Below the pieces are notes generated by a model. The model saw only the letters and a list, made by a program, of their open reading frames with translations. It did not search any database and was not told where the DNA came from. The translations under genes were made by a program, and so were the position numbers. DNA of 64,000 nucleotides from Cryptomeria japonica (taxonomy: Eukaryota > Streptophyta > Pinopsida > Cupressales > Cupressaceae), in assembly GCF_030272615.1 (NCBI RefSeq), contig NC_081409.1, positions 911,674,340-911,738,339 of the forward strand, read 5' to 3'. Numbering within the stretch: the first letter of the stretch is position 1; every line of letters begins with the position of its first letter. Shown here in pieces: positions 24,615 through 36,331 of the stretch.

Positions 24615-25496
24615 CAAGCTTGTTGGAACCATGTATCCAGTTCCTACGATGCAAAAAAAAATGTTATTTAGTTCTATAATTAAAGATGACATTAACCTAA
24701 TTTGTCTTATTTCATTTTTCTTTGTTTTGTGTTGCATGGGTCATTCATAGAAACTTCTTGTTCAATTTTGTTTAGCAATAATTTGGTTTCATAATTATGC
24801 GAAGGCATATTACACTCACATAATGGATGTAAAAACATTTAAGCATTTAATTTGGCGTGTTTGTGACACTTAAATGTATGAAAAGTAAAAAAAAAATTAT
24901 TTATTTTTCCCTCTCAACTACCACTCACTCTTTAATTGATCAACCAATTCTCTCTATCTCCATCATGCAATCCGTTAATTTTGTAATTATCTCAATCTAA
25001 TATTATAATAACATTAATGATATGATAATATAATAATAATGATGTAGTCTTAACAAAAAATTTTTGCTTTGGCCAAGAGTTTAATAGAAATATAAAAATA
25101 TATTAATAATAATTTAATATTAATTACAATATCATAATAATAATAATAACAATAATTTAATATTATTTAAAATATAATAATATAATTCTTTTTTAAGTGA
25201 AATAATGAACAAATATGATATCTTCCGGCATACTTTATCTATATTCCTCTAAAGATAGGTATGCTAGGTATAACTATAATGGAATTTTGTTTTATAATTC
25301 TAGATGCTATTAAATTCAACGAGTTAAAATTAAATATAACAAATAATTTGGTAATTATCATGGAATCAAAATATTGTAGTGATTCTATGTAGAGATAGAT
25401 GGGTTCGAGACTAGGGAATAATTTGTGACCATAAATATGTCATCTATCTTGAACTTGTATTATGTGATTTGCAAAAAAAAAAAAATTGTCTTATCT
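24615..25496. other. AT-rich intergenic DNA, copy A
   Basis: Shared with copy B in parts (39890-40044 and 42886-43314). It contains (TAA)n-like stretches near 25080-25180. No coding frame. Confidence 0.5.
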
Positions 25497-25800
25497 TTTT
25501 TTTAATTGGAAAAATACATATATTAATAAAAGAAAGAATGTACAATAGAGATGCCTTTCAAGACATGCATCTTGAAAGAACTATTTGAGTTTGTCTACAT
25601 TTGTAACAAAGCTTTACAACAAGGAGCAATTCATAGAACCTCCAAGTGAAACAATACAAGTACAACGTGTAATTTATAATAATATGGTATCGCTTTTCTC
25701 CAAGAGTATCAAGCACATGTTCCTCTGCAATGAAATTCTTAGTTGTGAGTAGAGACCCATAGTGAACTTACAGGATTATAAGTGTTATAGGGTCACCAAA
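25497..25800 (-). mobile_element. LINE-like 3' tail (copy A)
   Basis: On the minus strand a decayed frame (…LLVVKLCYKCRQTQIVL…) is followed by a tattaatatatgtattt block and a poly-A end near 25497. This is the style of plant LINE 3' ends. Copy B has the same piece at about 43315-43600. No reverse transcriptase motif is left, so the assignment is weak. Confidence 0.35.
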
Positions 25801-27427
25801 TCTACCTTTTTTGTGGATCTAGAGGTGTTTTTTTTTTAAATCTAAAAATCTTGGAAAAAGAGATTTACGGGTTTAGATCTTGGGCACTAAATGTCATCGA
25901 GGCATCCATTAGTTCATCAAAATTTGTAACGATTTGTGAGAAAAATTAAAAATAAAAAACAAGATCTAGCCATAACTTTTTTCGTGAAATTTCTTTTTGA
26001 AAAATATTTCTAAGTCTAAATGTCAACCCAAAAAAAGCATCTACATATAACTATCAGATTTTTCTTTTAGTGAGATTTTTTTACAGAAATCAAGTCACAA
26101 GGGTCATGTTGTTGGTTCAATTTATCATCCATCAAAGTTTGATGTGCTATTTTCACTCCTAGGCTAGTATATTTTTGTCATTTCCTTCATTTTTTATGAT
26201 TTGTATTGTGTTAGAAAGGTCTCTTAGAGCTCTTTGCGGTTATCCATGCACTTTTTCTGCATTATGTCGTATGTATATTTTATTCAGTCTTTTGTTTTAT
26301 CACTTTATGGCCGATTACTTGGTCTTTTGGCTCTTGGAAACATTTTGTTTGCATTGGATGGCTTCCCTCAAGTTTTTCTACATGTCTTTCTAACACTTTT
26401 CCCTATTTGGGCATTTTTAGCATCCTTTTGTGTTGAGATAAAGTGTCACTTTTGTGTATGGTTTTTTGGAGATTTTGCACATTATATTGTGCCTTTTTTT
26501 GTGCATGCATTGTATTATAAAGTGACATGGGGGGTTATGTAGTGCCTTTTAATTTACCATCACACCAATGTTCAATGAGTCTCCCTCCATGGTGACATTG
26601 AATCCTAGAGATTCTTGTAATATGCATGTGTGTATTGATTGCATACCTTTTTTCAATTGTTCATATGTTTGTTCTCCATTGTGTAGGTATGTAGTTTCAG
26701 TGGACCTATCATCTCTCTCCATTGTAAACATTATGGGGGGGGGGTTCTACAATTGGTGCTAATGCTTCCTTGGTTTCTCTTTGGAGTGAGCTAGGTGTTC
26801 AATATTTGCTCCTATTTCATATCTAAATGCAATGGTTGTATTTCAATGAGTTGAAGCTTTTACCATATAGACACTCTTGCATTCCAATTTTGTGGAGGTG
26901 ACTTATCCTCAATTGATTAGTTCTTTAGACTAATGGCAACCTGTATTTGACTAGCAGTTTACATTTGCATATTTGAGCAGTGTTGTTGGGGTCACTGCAG
27001 ATTCATGTGTCAAATTTACATCTTCAACAATCAAATGTATGCCTTTGTTTTCCATCTAATTATTCAAGTAGTGTTGTTGGGGGAAGTCATGCAAATTATT
27101 GTCTTTAGATGAGGTTTTTTGTTCAACACTATAGAAATCTCTTGTTTGGCAATTGTCTATAGCTTCTTTGTGCTTCAGAGGATATTCGTTATGTTCATAT
27201 TACTTTTGGGACATTGATTTGGAGGCTTCTTAGTCCTTCATTCTCTTTTTGTCTCTTTTGGAGAGACTTTTTCTCCCACTGGTTTTTCTCCTTTTCTTTG
27301 GTTGTGAGAGATTTTTTCTTGCAACTCTCATTTATGGAAGGTGTTATTTGTTTGTTGTTTGATCTTGCAGGCTTGTGTTGCAAAATTCAACAATCTAGGC
27401 ATTTAGTGTGTGCATAATGCATTTAAT
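25801..27427 (+). other. LTR-like non-coding DNA upstream of the solo LTR (copy A)
   Basis: Matches copy B 43600-45290. Short open frames at 26175-26762 are not conserved as proteins between copies. With the segment after the solo LTR, which has a TATA box at 28941, it resembles one long plus-strand LTR or promoter region. Confidence 0.4.
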
Positions 27428-27432
27428 ATTAT

Positions 27433-28858
27433 TGATGCTCTGCAAAAAGGACAAGGTTAGGATAAACAAACACCAAACAAAAAACAACAAGAAGTTGATT
27501 GTTAGATGTTAGAAAATCATAAATTAAAAACTATCCTAAGCAAGCATATCAAGAAAGACACTACTAAGCAAAAAGAAAGCTTAAGGAATCTACAAAAAGC
27601 AACTAAGCTCCTCCAAATGCTCTCTACCATGCTGGTAGTTTCTCCTTCCTTGTTCCTCTCCTCTCCAAGTTCCAAAATAGTGTAGCTCTCAGCAGCTTTT
27701 TGCACTATAGATGCTTATGGAGATTCAAGATTAAAGTATTTGCTCTAAATATGAATGAAAAGCTAATACTAGATGCTATAGATACTAAGATGATTTGTTT
27801 TAAACCAAAATGACAATTATATGAGTTTATTATGCTAAAATGCTCTCTAAAATTCACTATAGATTAAATGCATACAAGTTTTTCAGGATATGGATTATGA
27901 AGAAATGGGCTCTATTTATAGGTAAAATGGAGCAATGGATGGTTGAGATTGAGTAATCTCAACAAGGGTCAGGATTGAATGATTTGAAATCCATGTGAGG
28001 GCTTTCAACCCAATCCCAGGATGACAAGTGTCAATGTGAGATAGGTTGAGAGGAGAGGGAATAAGCATTAAATGCTTGACATGACCTGAGAGTTAACTTG
28101 GGGGTTAGGGTCAAGGTTGGGTTGAGTGAATAAATTCTTTATTCAAAGAATAAAGTCTTTATCCAATGGATAAACTCTTGTGCAAAGGTAAAAGGGATGA
28201 CCATGGTCAAAACAATAAATGCTTGAGGAGACACATGAATGCAAGTTGAATAAACCATAAATGGTTATGTAAGAGCTATTAATGGTCATGTAAGAGCCAT
28301 TAGTGGTTTTGGAAGACTTTAGAGGTTAAATTGTTGAACACACAAAGCATTAAATGTTTTTCAAAGACTTTGAAGTCTTTGAGAAGTGACTCCAAGTTGC
28401 TTAGGAATGTGACAATAATTAGGGGATGGATTAGGCTAATTAGGAAGGGTTTAGAAGAATCTAGAAGGGGGTTTAGGAATGCAAGTGGGTTTGGTGGGTG
28501 AGGGAAAATAGGATTTTTATTTAAAATAAATTAATTTATTTCAATAAATGTGTGCAAGTTGCATTTGTAGGAAAATGCAAGTGGGGGGATAAATGATTTA
28601 AATAAATATTTGATTTAATTTATTTAAAAGAGGAATAGGGGATTAAATGAAATAAATATGATTTATTCATTTAATTGATTGTGAATTTGATATAATGAAT
28701 TAATTAAAATAAATTGAATAATTTATTTAATTAATAGGAGAATGTTTTGAAGATGAATCAATTAAATATTAATTTAATTAACTGATGGCTAGTGGATTTT
28801 TAATCAAATAAATACAAAATATTCATTTAATTAAAATGGACAGATTTATGTGACCATA
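27433..28858 (-). mobile_element. Solo LTR of the gypsy-type family (1426 bp)
   Basis: It begins TGATGCTCTGCAAAAAGG like the LTR at 3272 and ends gatttatgtgaccata. It is flanked by ATTAT on both sides (27428-27432 and 28859-28863). The matching place in copy B (about 45293) has no insertion and fits the rebuilt empty site by length. No internal region is present, so it arose by LTR-LTR recombination. The TATA box is on the minus strand at 27909-27918. Confidence 0.88.
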
Positions 28859-28863
28859 ATTAT

Positions 28864-29193
28864 TATCAAGGGTAGTTTTCTCATTGCATAGGATTAAGAG
28901 GCATGTTCACATCTTGTGTAATCCTACTTCACACCTTGCCTATATAAGCAAGGCATGTTGTACATCTATATTCATATTCAACCATTATTATTCTCTTCAT
29001 TATAGAGGTGTGGGTAGGCCTCTCTTGATCTACTAAGGAATTCTCTAATAACTAGTGGAGGGAGATCCTAGGTTCATTTTCCTAGAAAGTTGCAATAATA
29101 GACTCAGGTCTTGATATATTATCTTGTAACCTACAATTGATACACCATTTCTTTAAAATTCTTGGCAAACTAACTAGACTTGGAGTACTCATG
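28864..29193 (+). promoter_or_regulatory. LTR-like promoter region with TATA box (copy A)
   Basis: TATATAAGCA at 28941 lies between two gcaaggc-like flanks, and the block ends near cttgtaacctaca. Copy B has the same layout, with the TATA box at 45373. It looks like the U3-R-U5 part of an old plus-strand LTR. No primer-binding site is convincing. Confidence 0.45.
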
Positions 29194-30066
29194 TCACCTA
29201 AGAAGGCCAACAAAAGTTTTAGCATTATGATATTCGGTTATCTGATGCTCCCTTTCCACTTTGTTTTTTAGGATGAAAATGAGCCCACTCAATTTGACCT
29301 CTCCCATGTATAGATTTAACATTGACAAGCTATTATTCCCTATAAGGATATTGTGTTGGAAGAACTCGCATAGTAGGTCATGTTTCTCTAGGGTTCTTTT
29401 GAAATGGTTCTCTAAAAAATCTTGATCATTATCAAAGTCAACAAGCAGGTTGTAGGACATGCATAAAAGTTCTCATTTATAAAATTATTCTCTTAGAAAG
29501 AGAGTGAACATACCTAATGGTTTACATAAGATAGAGAGTGCCTCTCCAAGTGCATAAGCCTAAGCTACTCACTCTTTGAATGAGTTATCTTCCTCCTTAA
29601 TGTTAATGGTAGGTGGCATAGAGCCTCTCTAGAGCCATATGGAAAAGTGAGGAGATGGTGTAGTTAAGGTGGAGGCACGAGCAAAGTCGAACTTATTCTT
29701 TTTCTTTAGTTTGGTTGGTTTGAATTGGAGGAAATATTCCCACACTCTTTGGCCATTTTCACATTGTAGAAAGTGGTGCTTAATCGCCAAATAGATAAGT
29801 CTATATTGTATTATTTGGTTGTTGTTGTGTTTAAATATAATAATCATTGATTACAAATAATAGTGTAGAAATGTACGCAAATCAATGTGGCATTCTGATG
29901 CGTTTCCCCCTTGGTAGAGATGGGCAATCATACACATACTTGGCCCAAGTACCATGCCATATTGTCCATCACAAGTGAAAAATATCATGGCCCATACCAC
30001 CATTGTAGACCACCATTTAGGAAGGATGGTTTGCTTGATCCCTTCTATAGGGCCCTTGTTGATCAC
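29194..30066 (-). pseudogene. Decayed retroelement protein fragment (copy A)
   Basis: Three minus-strand pieces belong together: INKGPIEGIKQT…WWSTMVVWAMIFFTCDGQYG (30066-29851), NNNQIIQYRLIYLAIKHHFL…ENGQRVWEYFLQ (29847-29629), and FKRTLEKHDLLCEFF…NLYMGEVKLSG (29460-29194). Stops and small gaps separate them. The equivalent pieces in copy B (46497-45650) are decayed independently. The style recalls a retrotransposon-encoded structural protein of seed plants. I cannot name the family, and the function is unknown. Confidence 0.45.
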
Positions 30067-31296
30067 ATTAAGGAGGAGGATCTACAGTAACATGAAAAAT
30101 TTAGATAAACTAGACTTGTAGGATGGTTTAGACTAAGAAATGTCTCGTGACCTCTAAAATATTTCAAGTTGGTTGATGATGCTTAGGATCACTGTAATAG
30201 GAACCCCCTTGATCATAGATAACCTGAAGTGTCAATTCTACAAAAATTCCTCAACTAATTCTAGTTCAAGCCCTTTTAAATTCTACAAAAATTCTAAATA
30301 GCCATCTTGAGCAAGCACCTCAGTACCTAGTTGATCAATTACTGAATTTTTGACTCAAAATCCTTTTCTACCCCAATATTGTACTAGTGACTATTAGGTT
30401 AATCTAATGATATAATACTAGACTTTGGAATGCTACAACTAGTATGACGAAAGTTGATGTATGACGAAAGTTGATCTAGATATATAATAACTTTAACAAT
30501 ACTTACAAATATATGAAAGTAGTTATGAAATTATGCACACTATAATTAGTCATTCATCTTTCCCATGAAAAGTGGCATGGTGAGCATGACCTCTTACATT
30601 TGGATCTTATTGTGATTTATTTCCACTAGAAATTCTTAGTGGTGACTTGTGTGATGCTCTCACCTTGGTGGCAACCACTTAAAATTTTGAATGAATAGGA
30701 GGAATAGTGTAGAAATGATGATAGAAACATACATGGGAGCCTCTGACTTCATTTTCTAGTATTGATGAGACCATTATACTTCATTAATTTTTTAATTGGT
30801 GTACCACAAATGTAGGCCAGATCAAACTACATATTGGAAGGGGCATGTTCCATTAATTCACTAATAAGTGTGATTAAAATAACTCATACATCATGTCGTA
30901 CTACATATCAAAGGGGGATTTATCCTAATATATGTCACTCATTAAAGAGATCACATTTATTTATTTAAGAATTGAATGGAAGGTACATTGAATGCAATTG
31001 TAATTAGCATTGCTTTTATAAGAAGCATAGAAAACACACAAAAGCACTTACCTCCTAGGTGTCATTGCTTAAATAGTGAATGTGTGGGAAGTGTTCATGA
31101 GTGAACAAATATTTCTAAAAAATGGTAACATGATAAACATCGGACACCATTTCCAAGCTCAACAGGATGTGATAGTAGTTTTGGGGCACTCAAAATTGAG
31201 AAAGTTCACATGGAAAATCCCAAGTAGACCGTGGAGGAGGTTGCCATTTTTTATTTTCACACTCCTCGTATCTTAGTACAAGGGCCACAATTTTTT
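30067..31296. other. Non-coding DNA at the end of copy A
   Basis: Shared with 46498-47799. No supported gene. The junction with copy B is at 31296/31297 within a T-rich run (tttttttgt). Confidence 0.5.
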
Positions 31297-33469
31297 TTGT
31301 AAATGTGGTCATAGATGGTTACATAATAAATTTAAGTGGAAGTAGAAGTGGTAACCTCATCCATCATGGTAATTGACATCATATATATGTTATATCTATG
31401 AGTAATTTTTAGATACTTATCATGGTATGTGTTTTACATAAAACTTGGTTGGTGATTAGTTTGTCTTCTTATGTTCTTGAGAAAAAGAGTAAGGAGTGTA
31501 ACATGATAGAGGAAATGGAGGAAGAGATAAGAAGATGCATGCTACATTATCACATTACTTTTGTTTTCCTTTAGCACATTATCCAATAACCTTAACATGA
31601 CTTTACTAAGTGTTTTTTTTAAGGTAGCAAATTGTATATACGAAAGAAAGAAAGATTATTTAATAGTCCATGATGTCAGGACTACCTCCACCATACTCCT
31701 TGTGAGAGGCACCTAACTATGTTACATATAGGGCATACATACCTATTGTGACAGTTTTACACATTGCCCAATTGCAAATGGGGGACCCCCCTTGTTTTCA
31801 TTTTTTAGGGTAGTGTTTTAGTGTCTTAGGTTTTGTCTCCGTCTCTCACCTTCGCAAATGAGTCAAGTTCTTAAAAATTTGGAGGGGTCATCAAATCAAT
31901 AGGGTGAAAGCATGGTCGAAATAGTATTCCGATGCCACATATGTGTTCAGACAGGTCGAAGGGGTAAAAACACAATTTTTCGAGATCAATTATGACAACT
32001 TTCTAATTTTTAGGAAAGTTGTTTTTTTTCTGCTTTATGCTTTTTCATTTTTGGCATTTCGGGGCCAATCTGGGAAGTTGTTTTTTGCTTTTTCTTTTTC
32101 TATTTTTAGAAATTTCTAAAAATAGAAATTTCTTTTTTAAGAGTTTCCATTTTGGGAGCAAGATTTTGGATTTATCTTCTAGCCATTTCTTAGATAACTA
32201 TTAATGAAGTTCTTAGAATCTGAGGTTATTCCTCTCCAACTTTATCATTTGGTTGGGATTTTTACTTGACTCAGAAGAGAATCGTGTATTGTGTCTTGAT
32301 ACTGAAATCTTCTTATTACTATATTTTACATACTTAATGAATTTCTCTAAGTCATTGTGGTTTTTTAGGTGAAGTTGTGGCTAGCGAAAAGATATTAAAT
32401 TCTTCTTCAACACCATTGTAATTCTCAAACCTAAGTGGGCTTCATTGCTTAAAACCCAAAGTATGAGAAATATGTGAAAAGAAAGTAGTATTAAAAGAAA
32501 AAGAAAAATGAGAAAGAAAAAAGAAATCAGAAGAAAATTAAAAAGAAAAGAAATATCAAAATACTTGGCTTTGGGAACATGTGAGTAACTCCATCGGGGC
32601 TACAGATGTCCGACTGGAAGTGGAGAAATATTCATGAGATTACAGTGATAACCTTGTTGGGGATACAGATGGTTGTTGGCAGCGAGGCTCTATCCAAGAT
32701 GCTTTTAGAGTATGGATAACTAATGTAGCTCATCACGATGGATTCTAAGTGTCACAATGCTCTTGTGAGTTGCAACAAATCATTTGCACACACCTAGGTA
32801 ATCAAAGACTAAGTGCCTTGATCCAATTCGAGATTCTTCTTCCCTTTTAAATATGTCTCCTATTCTTTCGGTAGATTGGGTTGAATTTTCTAGAGGTTTT
32901 AGGTTCAAATTGAGTCTTTATCTTTGAAATGTTCAGGAACATTTATTCGAGGTGGCGCTAGATGTTGTGATGTTTTTACACATTGCCCCATTGCAAATGG
33001 GGGACCCCCTTGTTTTTGTTTTTAGGGTAGTGTTTTGGTGTCTTAAGTTTTGTCTCTAGTCTCTTGCCTTCACAAATGAGTCAAGTTCTTCAAATTTTGG
33101 TGGGGTCATCAAATCAATAGGGTGAAAGCATGGTCGAAAGAGTATTTTGATGCCACATATGTGGTCAGACAGGTAGAAGGAGTAAAAACACAATTTTCCG
33201 AGATCAATTCTAACAACTTCCTAATTTTTAGGAAAGTTGATTTTTTCTTCTTTTTCTTTTTCATTTTTGTCATTTTGGGACTAATTTAGTTGTTGGTTGC
33301 TTTTTGCTTTTTCTATTTTTAGGAGTTTCCATTTTGGGAGATGTTAGAGGTTACTTATGTGTGCAAGGAAATGCACATCATATAAAGTTCGACCTCCTCA
33401 ATAAGAAATCTTGTTGAAGGCATACAATCCATCCAAGGAGAAATTGAAAATCCAATTGAAAATAAATTC

Positions 33470-33960
33470 CTTAGAGAAGTAAAAAAATTGACTTGGAAGG
33501 GAAGAGGAATTTCACTTAAAGTTCAAATTTCCAAGTTGAAGGAAGTACAAAAATCCACTTGGAAGGGAAGAGGAATTTCACTTAAAGTTCGAATTTCCAA
33601 GTTGGAGGAAGTCAAAAATCCACTTGGAAAGAGAAAATTCACTTAAAATTTGAATTTCCAAAATTGAAGACAAAGTGAACAAATCCACTTGGAAAGATAA
33701 ACATTTCACTTAAGGTTCGAATTTCCCAAGTTGAAGGTTATGATGTCAAAAATCCACAAGGTAAAGAGGACAAATCCACTTAAGGTCCAATTTTCCCAAG
33801 TATAGGTGAGCCAAAAGTTTCTATGTACTTGAAAATTCCTTGTGAGGTAAAAGGGAAAATCCACTTGGAGGTTGAATTTCCCAAGTGAAGAAGTAATTGA
33901 GGATAAGTGGAAAATCCACTTAGAAAATTCACTTAGAGATTGAAGAGTAACTCATCTATA
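33470..33960 (+). repeat. ~60-bp minisatellite
   Basis: Degenerate units share aaatccacttggaa, aggaatttcacttaaag and tcgaatttccaagtt. About six units are recognisable, becoming more diverged to the right. It lies in the untranslated part of the composite retroelement. Confidence 0.75.
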
Positions 33961-34620
33961 AGGTTGATTTCCTAAAAGGGAAAAAGAGAAAAAAGGAAAA
34001 AGAATAAAGAAAACATTTCCCCAAATCGCTTAAAGAGAAACTAAAAGCTTTACTGTTTTTTTTAATCACTTCGAAAAAAGAAAAAAGCAAAAAAAAGAGG
34101 AAAAAACACCCAAGTCGACCTTCTTGGGAGAGGACTCACAAGTCTATTAAAGGAAAGAATAACAATCATTTCATTTCATAAGTTCGATTTTGCTCTAGGC
34201 AAACCTTGCAACAACAAACTCGTGAAGAAGAGAGGTTGATTAACCAAGCAAAGCCCTCATCATTTACAAGCAAAGAAGTTCTAGACATATATTTAGCTTT
34301 ACTAATCATACTTTGAAGATAAAATCGCAGAATTTCTCCCTTTGCCTCTGGATTTTGGGACTGAAATTTAATTTTGAAAAGTATAGTGGGCTGATATCTT
34401 CAAGTTTTAATTGTAATTAGACCTCATTGAAAGGTTACAATCAGGTTTTAAAATTCCATTTTTCCATATTTTGTTAAGATTTGAGCATTCATAGTTTTAA
34501 ATTCATATTTTAGGAGGTCAAAATGTCTAGAATTCATAACCAAACTGGAATCAATCTATCATCCTTAACATTTCAATTGTTTTTAAAAAAAATTATTAAC
34601 TTTAAGCTTCATATAGGTAC

Positions 34621-34954
34621 CATGTCTGCACCAAAAAATATGGGAGGAGGAACTAGAAAGACTCAACCATAGAAATGACTATCTCAAAGTGTTCAAGTTT
34701 AAAGGAACTGGTTGGAAAGATGGTTACACAATGCATGGACAGACAACATTCACACTTCAAGGTATAATCCAAGGATGAGTGGAACAAAAAAAGACTTACA
34801 CTTCATCAAGACATTCAAGAGGATCAATCATACAAGCATGAAAGACTCTACATTGAGCTTGGACTTCCTTTGGAAATCCAAAATCAAAATAAAGAACTTG
34901 TCAAGGTGGAGGATTGTTCAAGAAGTACAAGATCAAAGTGAAGATGAGGATTAG
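34621..34954 (+). pseudogene. Decayed Gag-like frame in the composite retroelement
   Basis: It starts MSAPKNMGGGTRKTQP at 34621, then stops (TAG), and continues in the same frame as an 80-codon piece rich in Lys and aromatic residues (ERWLHNAWTDN…). It has no zinc knuckle and no family motif that I can name, so the call is based mainly on position within the element. Confidence 0.3.
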
Positions 34955-35977
34955 TTCAGAAATAAAGAAAACTTCAGAATGATGGTGAACACAAAAAAAT
35001 CCACACCAAGGAGTGACAAGTTCAAGACACAATGAAGATGAAGAAAATGTTCTAACAATCTTGAATTTCTTTTGGAAATCCAAGAATAGGAGTTAGTACA
35101 AAGAGGTGATCTTGGTTGATAAATATTGCAACATGGAGGTATCCCTACATCAAGTAAAGGAATTCAAGACTAAAGCAAGGATCAAGGATGAAATACATTA
35201 TAAAGGAGGAAAATTCCCAAATATGAGAGTAAAATGTAAGAATGATCAAGAAGGAAATACAATTTCAGAAGAGATAATCAAAATTAGAAAACTTGATCAT
35301 CCAGAGATGATGCAATTTGGGAATATGTCCCAGCATATTCATCACATCAGTAATTGGAAATGTTGAGTATCAAGAGTATAAGGTATCAACACTTCTTGAT
35401 GATGAGGAATCAAATCTGCAAGGCAAGTTGAGGTGGCATTCCGGTCAACAATCAACCAATCAAAGGGTTCCAAGTCAGGCATGTCCAAGTGCAATGAACT
35501 AGACTCAACAAGTGGAAGATATTAAATGGCTCCTATTCTCATTGGTTATTCAAAATATTGTAATTTTCTCATTGTCCAAAAGGAGTTTGTTGTAACAAAC
35601 CCTAGTTAGGGTTTTATTTGTTAATCTTGGTCTTTGATCATAGATCAATTTGGATTGTTTCTTTGTATTGGGGTGTCTATATAAACCCTCTTTTCATTTG
35701 TTAAGGAGAGATTTCAGAGAAATTGTTGTAGTGATACTTCTTAAGTAATAGACATAATTCATTATTCAAAATATTGGTGAATCTTTGTCCGCTTTTGCAA
35801 GTTAGCATGGTTTCTCGACTCTCATTAGAATAGATTCAATTTCCAAGTTGATAGATTGAATGAAGGATTTGATAAAATTGCTTAATGTGGAGTTGATGTG
35901 TTCATACTTTTTATAATTGGATGATTTTCAATTATTTTGCAAAGTAAGCCTGAACAAGTAAATGAAAACTTAACTTT
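34955..35977 (+). other. Non-coding part of the composite retroelement
   Basis: Short open frames here (for example 35106-35366) are Lys/Ile-rich without motifs. A TATA box near 35680 suggests LTR or promoter sequence. Confidence 0.35.
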
Positions 35978-36091
35978 TATCACTATAGTCATTGTTCAAT
36001 ACGTTGGTAAATACAAGTGATATGAAAATATTTCTATCACTATAGTCATTGTTCAATACGTTGGTAAATACAAGTGATATGAAAATATTTT
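35978..36091 (+). repeat. 57-bp near-perfect tandem duplication
   Basis: Two adjacent copies starting tatcactatagtcattgttc at 35978 and 36035 differ by about one base. Given the decay around it, this is a recent duplication. Confidence 0.85.
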
Positions 36092-36331
36092 GAATTCCTT
36101 AGAAGATAGCACCATTCTTGTGTAGCTGTTGAATTTGGCAAAACAAGAATTGGTTTAAATTTCACTTTTGCAATTTTTATCTCCAAAGTTCATAGGATTA
36201 GCTTAAGATTAGAATTATCATCCTAAACCCTCATCTTTTTTTCCTTTTTTTTCAAATCTTAGTAGAATTAGGATTGGAAAGAGCTTATTACAAAATCCTT
36301 CCAAAAAAAGAAGAAAATTACAACCACACCA

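Larger units (their letters stand above)
19205..31296 (+). repeat. Tandem segmental duplication, copy A
   Basis: Copy A and copy B share the same order: a start block (gtaaatgtggtcatagatgg at 19208 and 31300), a SINE-like segment, repeated modules, the membrane-protein gene, AT-rich DNA, a LINE-like tail, LTR-like DNA, a decayed retroelement frame, and an end block (tagtacaagggccac). Copy A ends exactly where copy B begins. Sample stretches differ by roughly 3-7% by eye outside the fast parts of the gene. Copy A alone holds the solo LTR at 27433-28858. Confidence 0.9.
31743..36331. mobile_element. Composite retroelement insertion in copy B (~4.6 kb)
   Basis: The insertion splits the SINE-like segment of copy B. 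ATACC(T) occurs at both edges, giving a 5-6 bp target duplication. The left end is TGTGACAG (31749) and the right end is cacaccaaca. The first ~400 bp (31749-32150) recur at 32968-33350 as a direct repeat (acattgcccca(a)ttgcaaatggggg). Between the two, near 32952, TGGCGCTAGA could be a primer-binding site. Further right are a ~60-bp minisatellite (33470-33960), a short Gag-like start (34621) and a TATA box (tctatataaacc, about 35680). No polymerase is seen. It is probably non-autonomous or nested elements. Confidence 0.6.

Noticed and set aside
26175-26762. Aromatic-rich small ORFs shared in part with 44016-44213
   Set aside because: Frames and stops are not conserved between the two duplicate copies, and the surrounding DNA looks like an old LTR.
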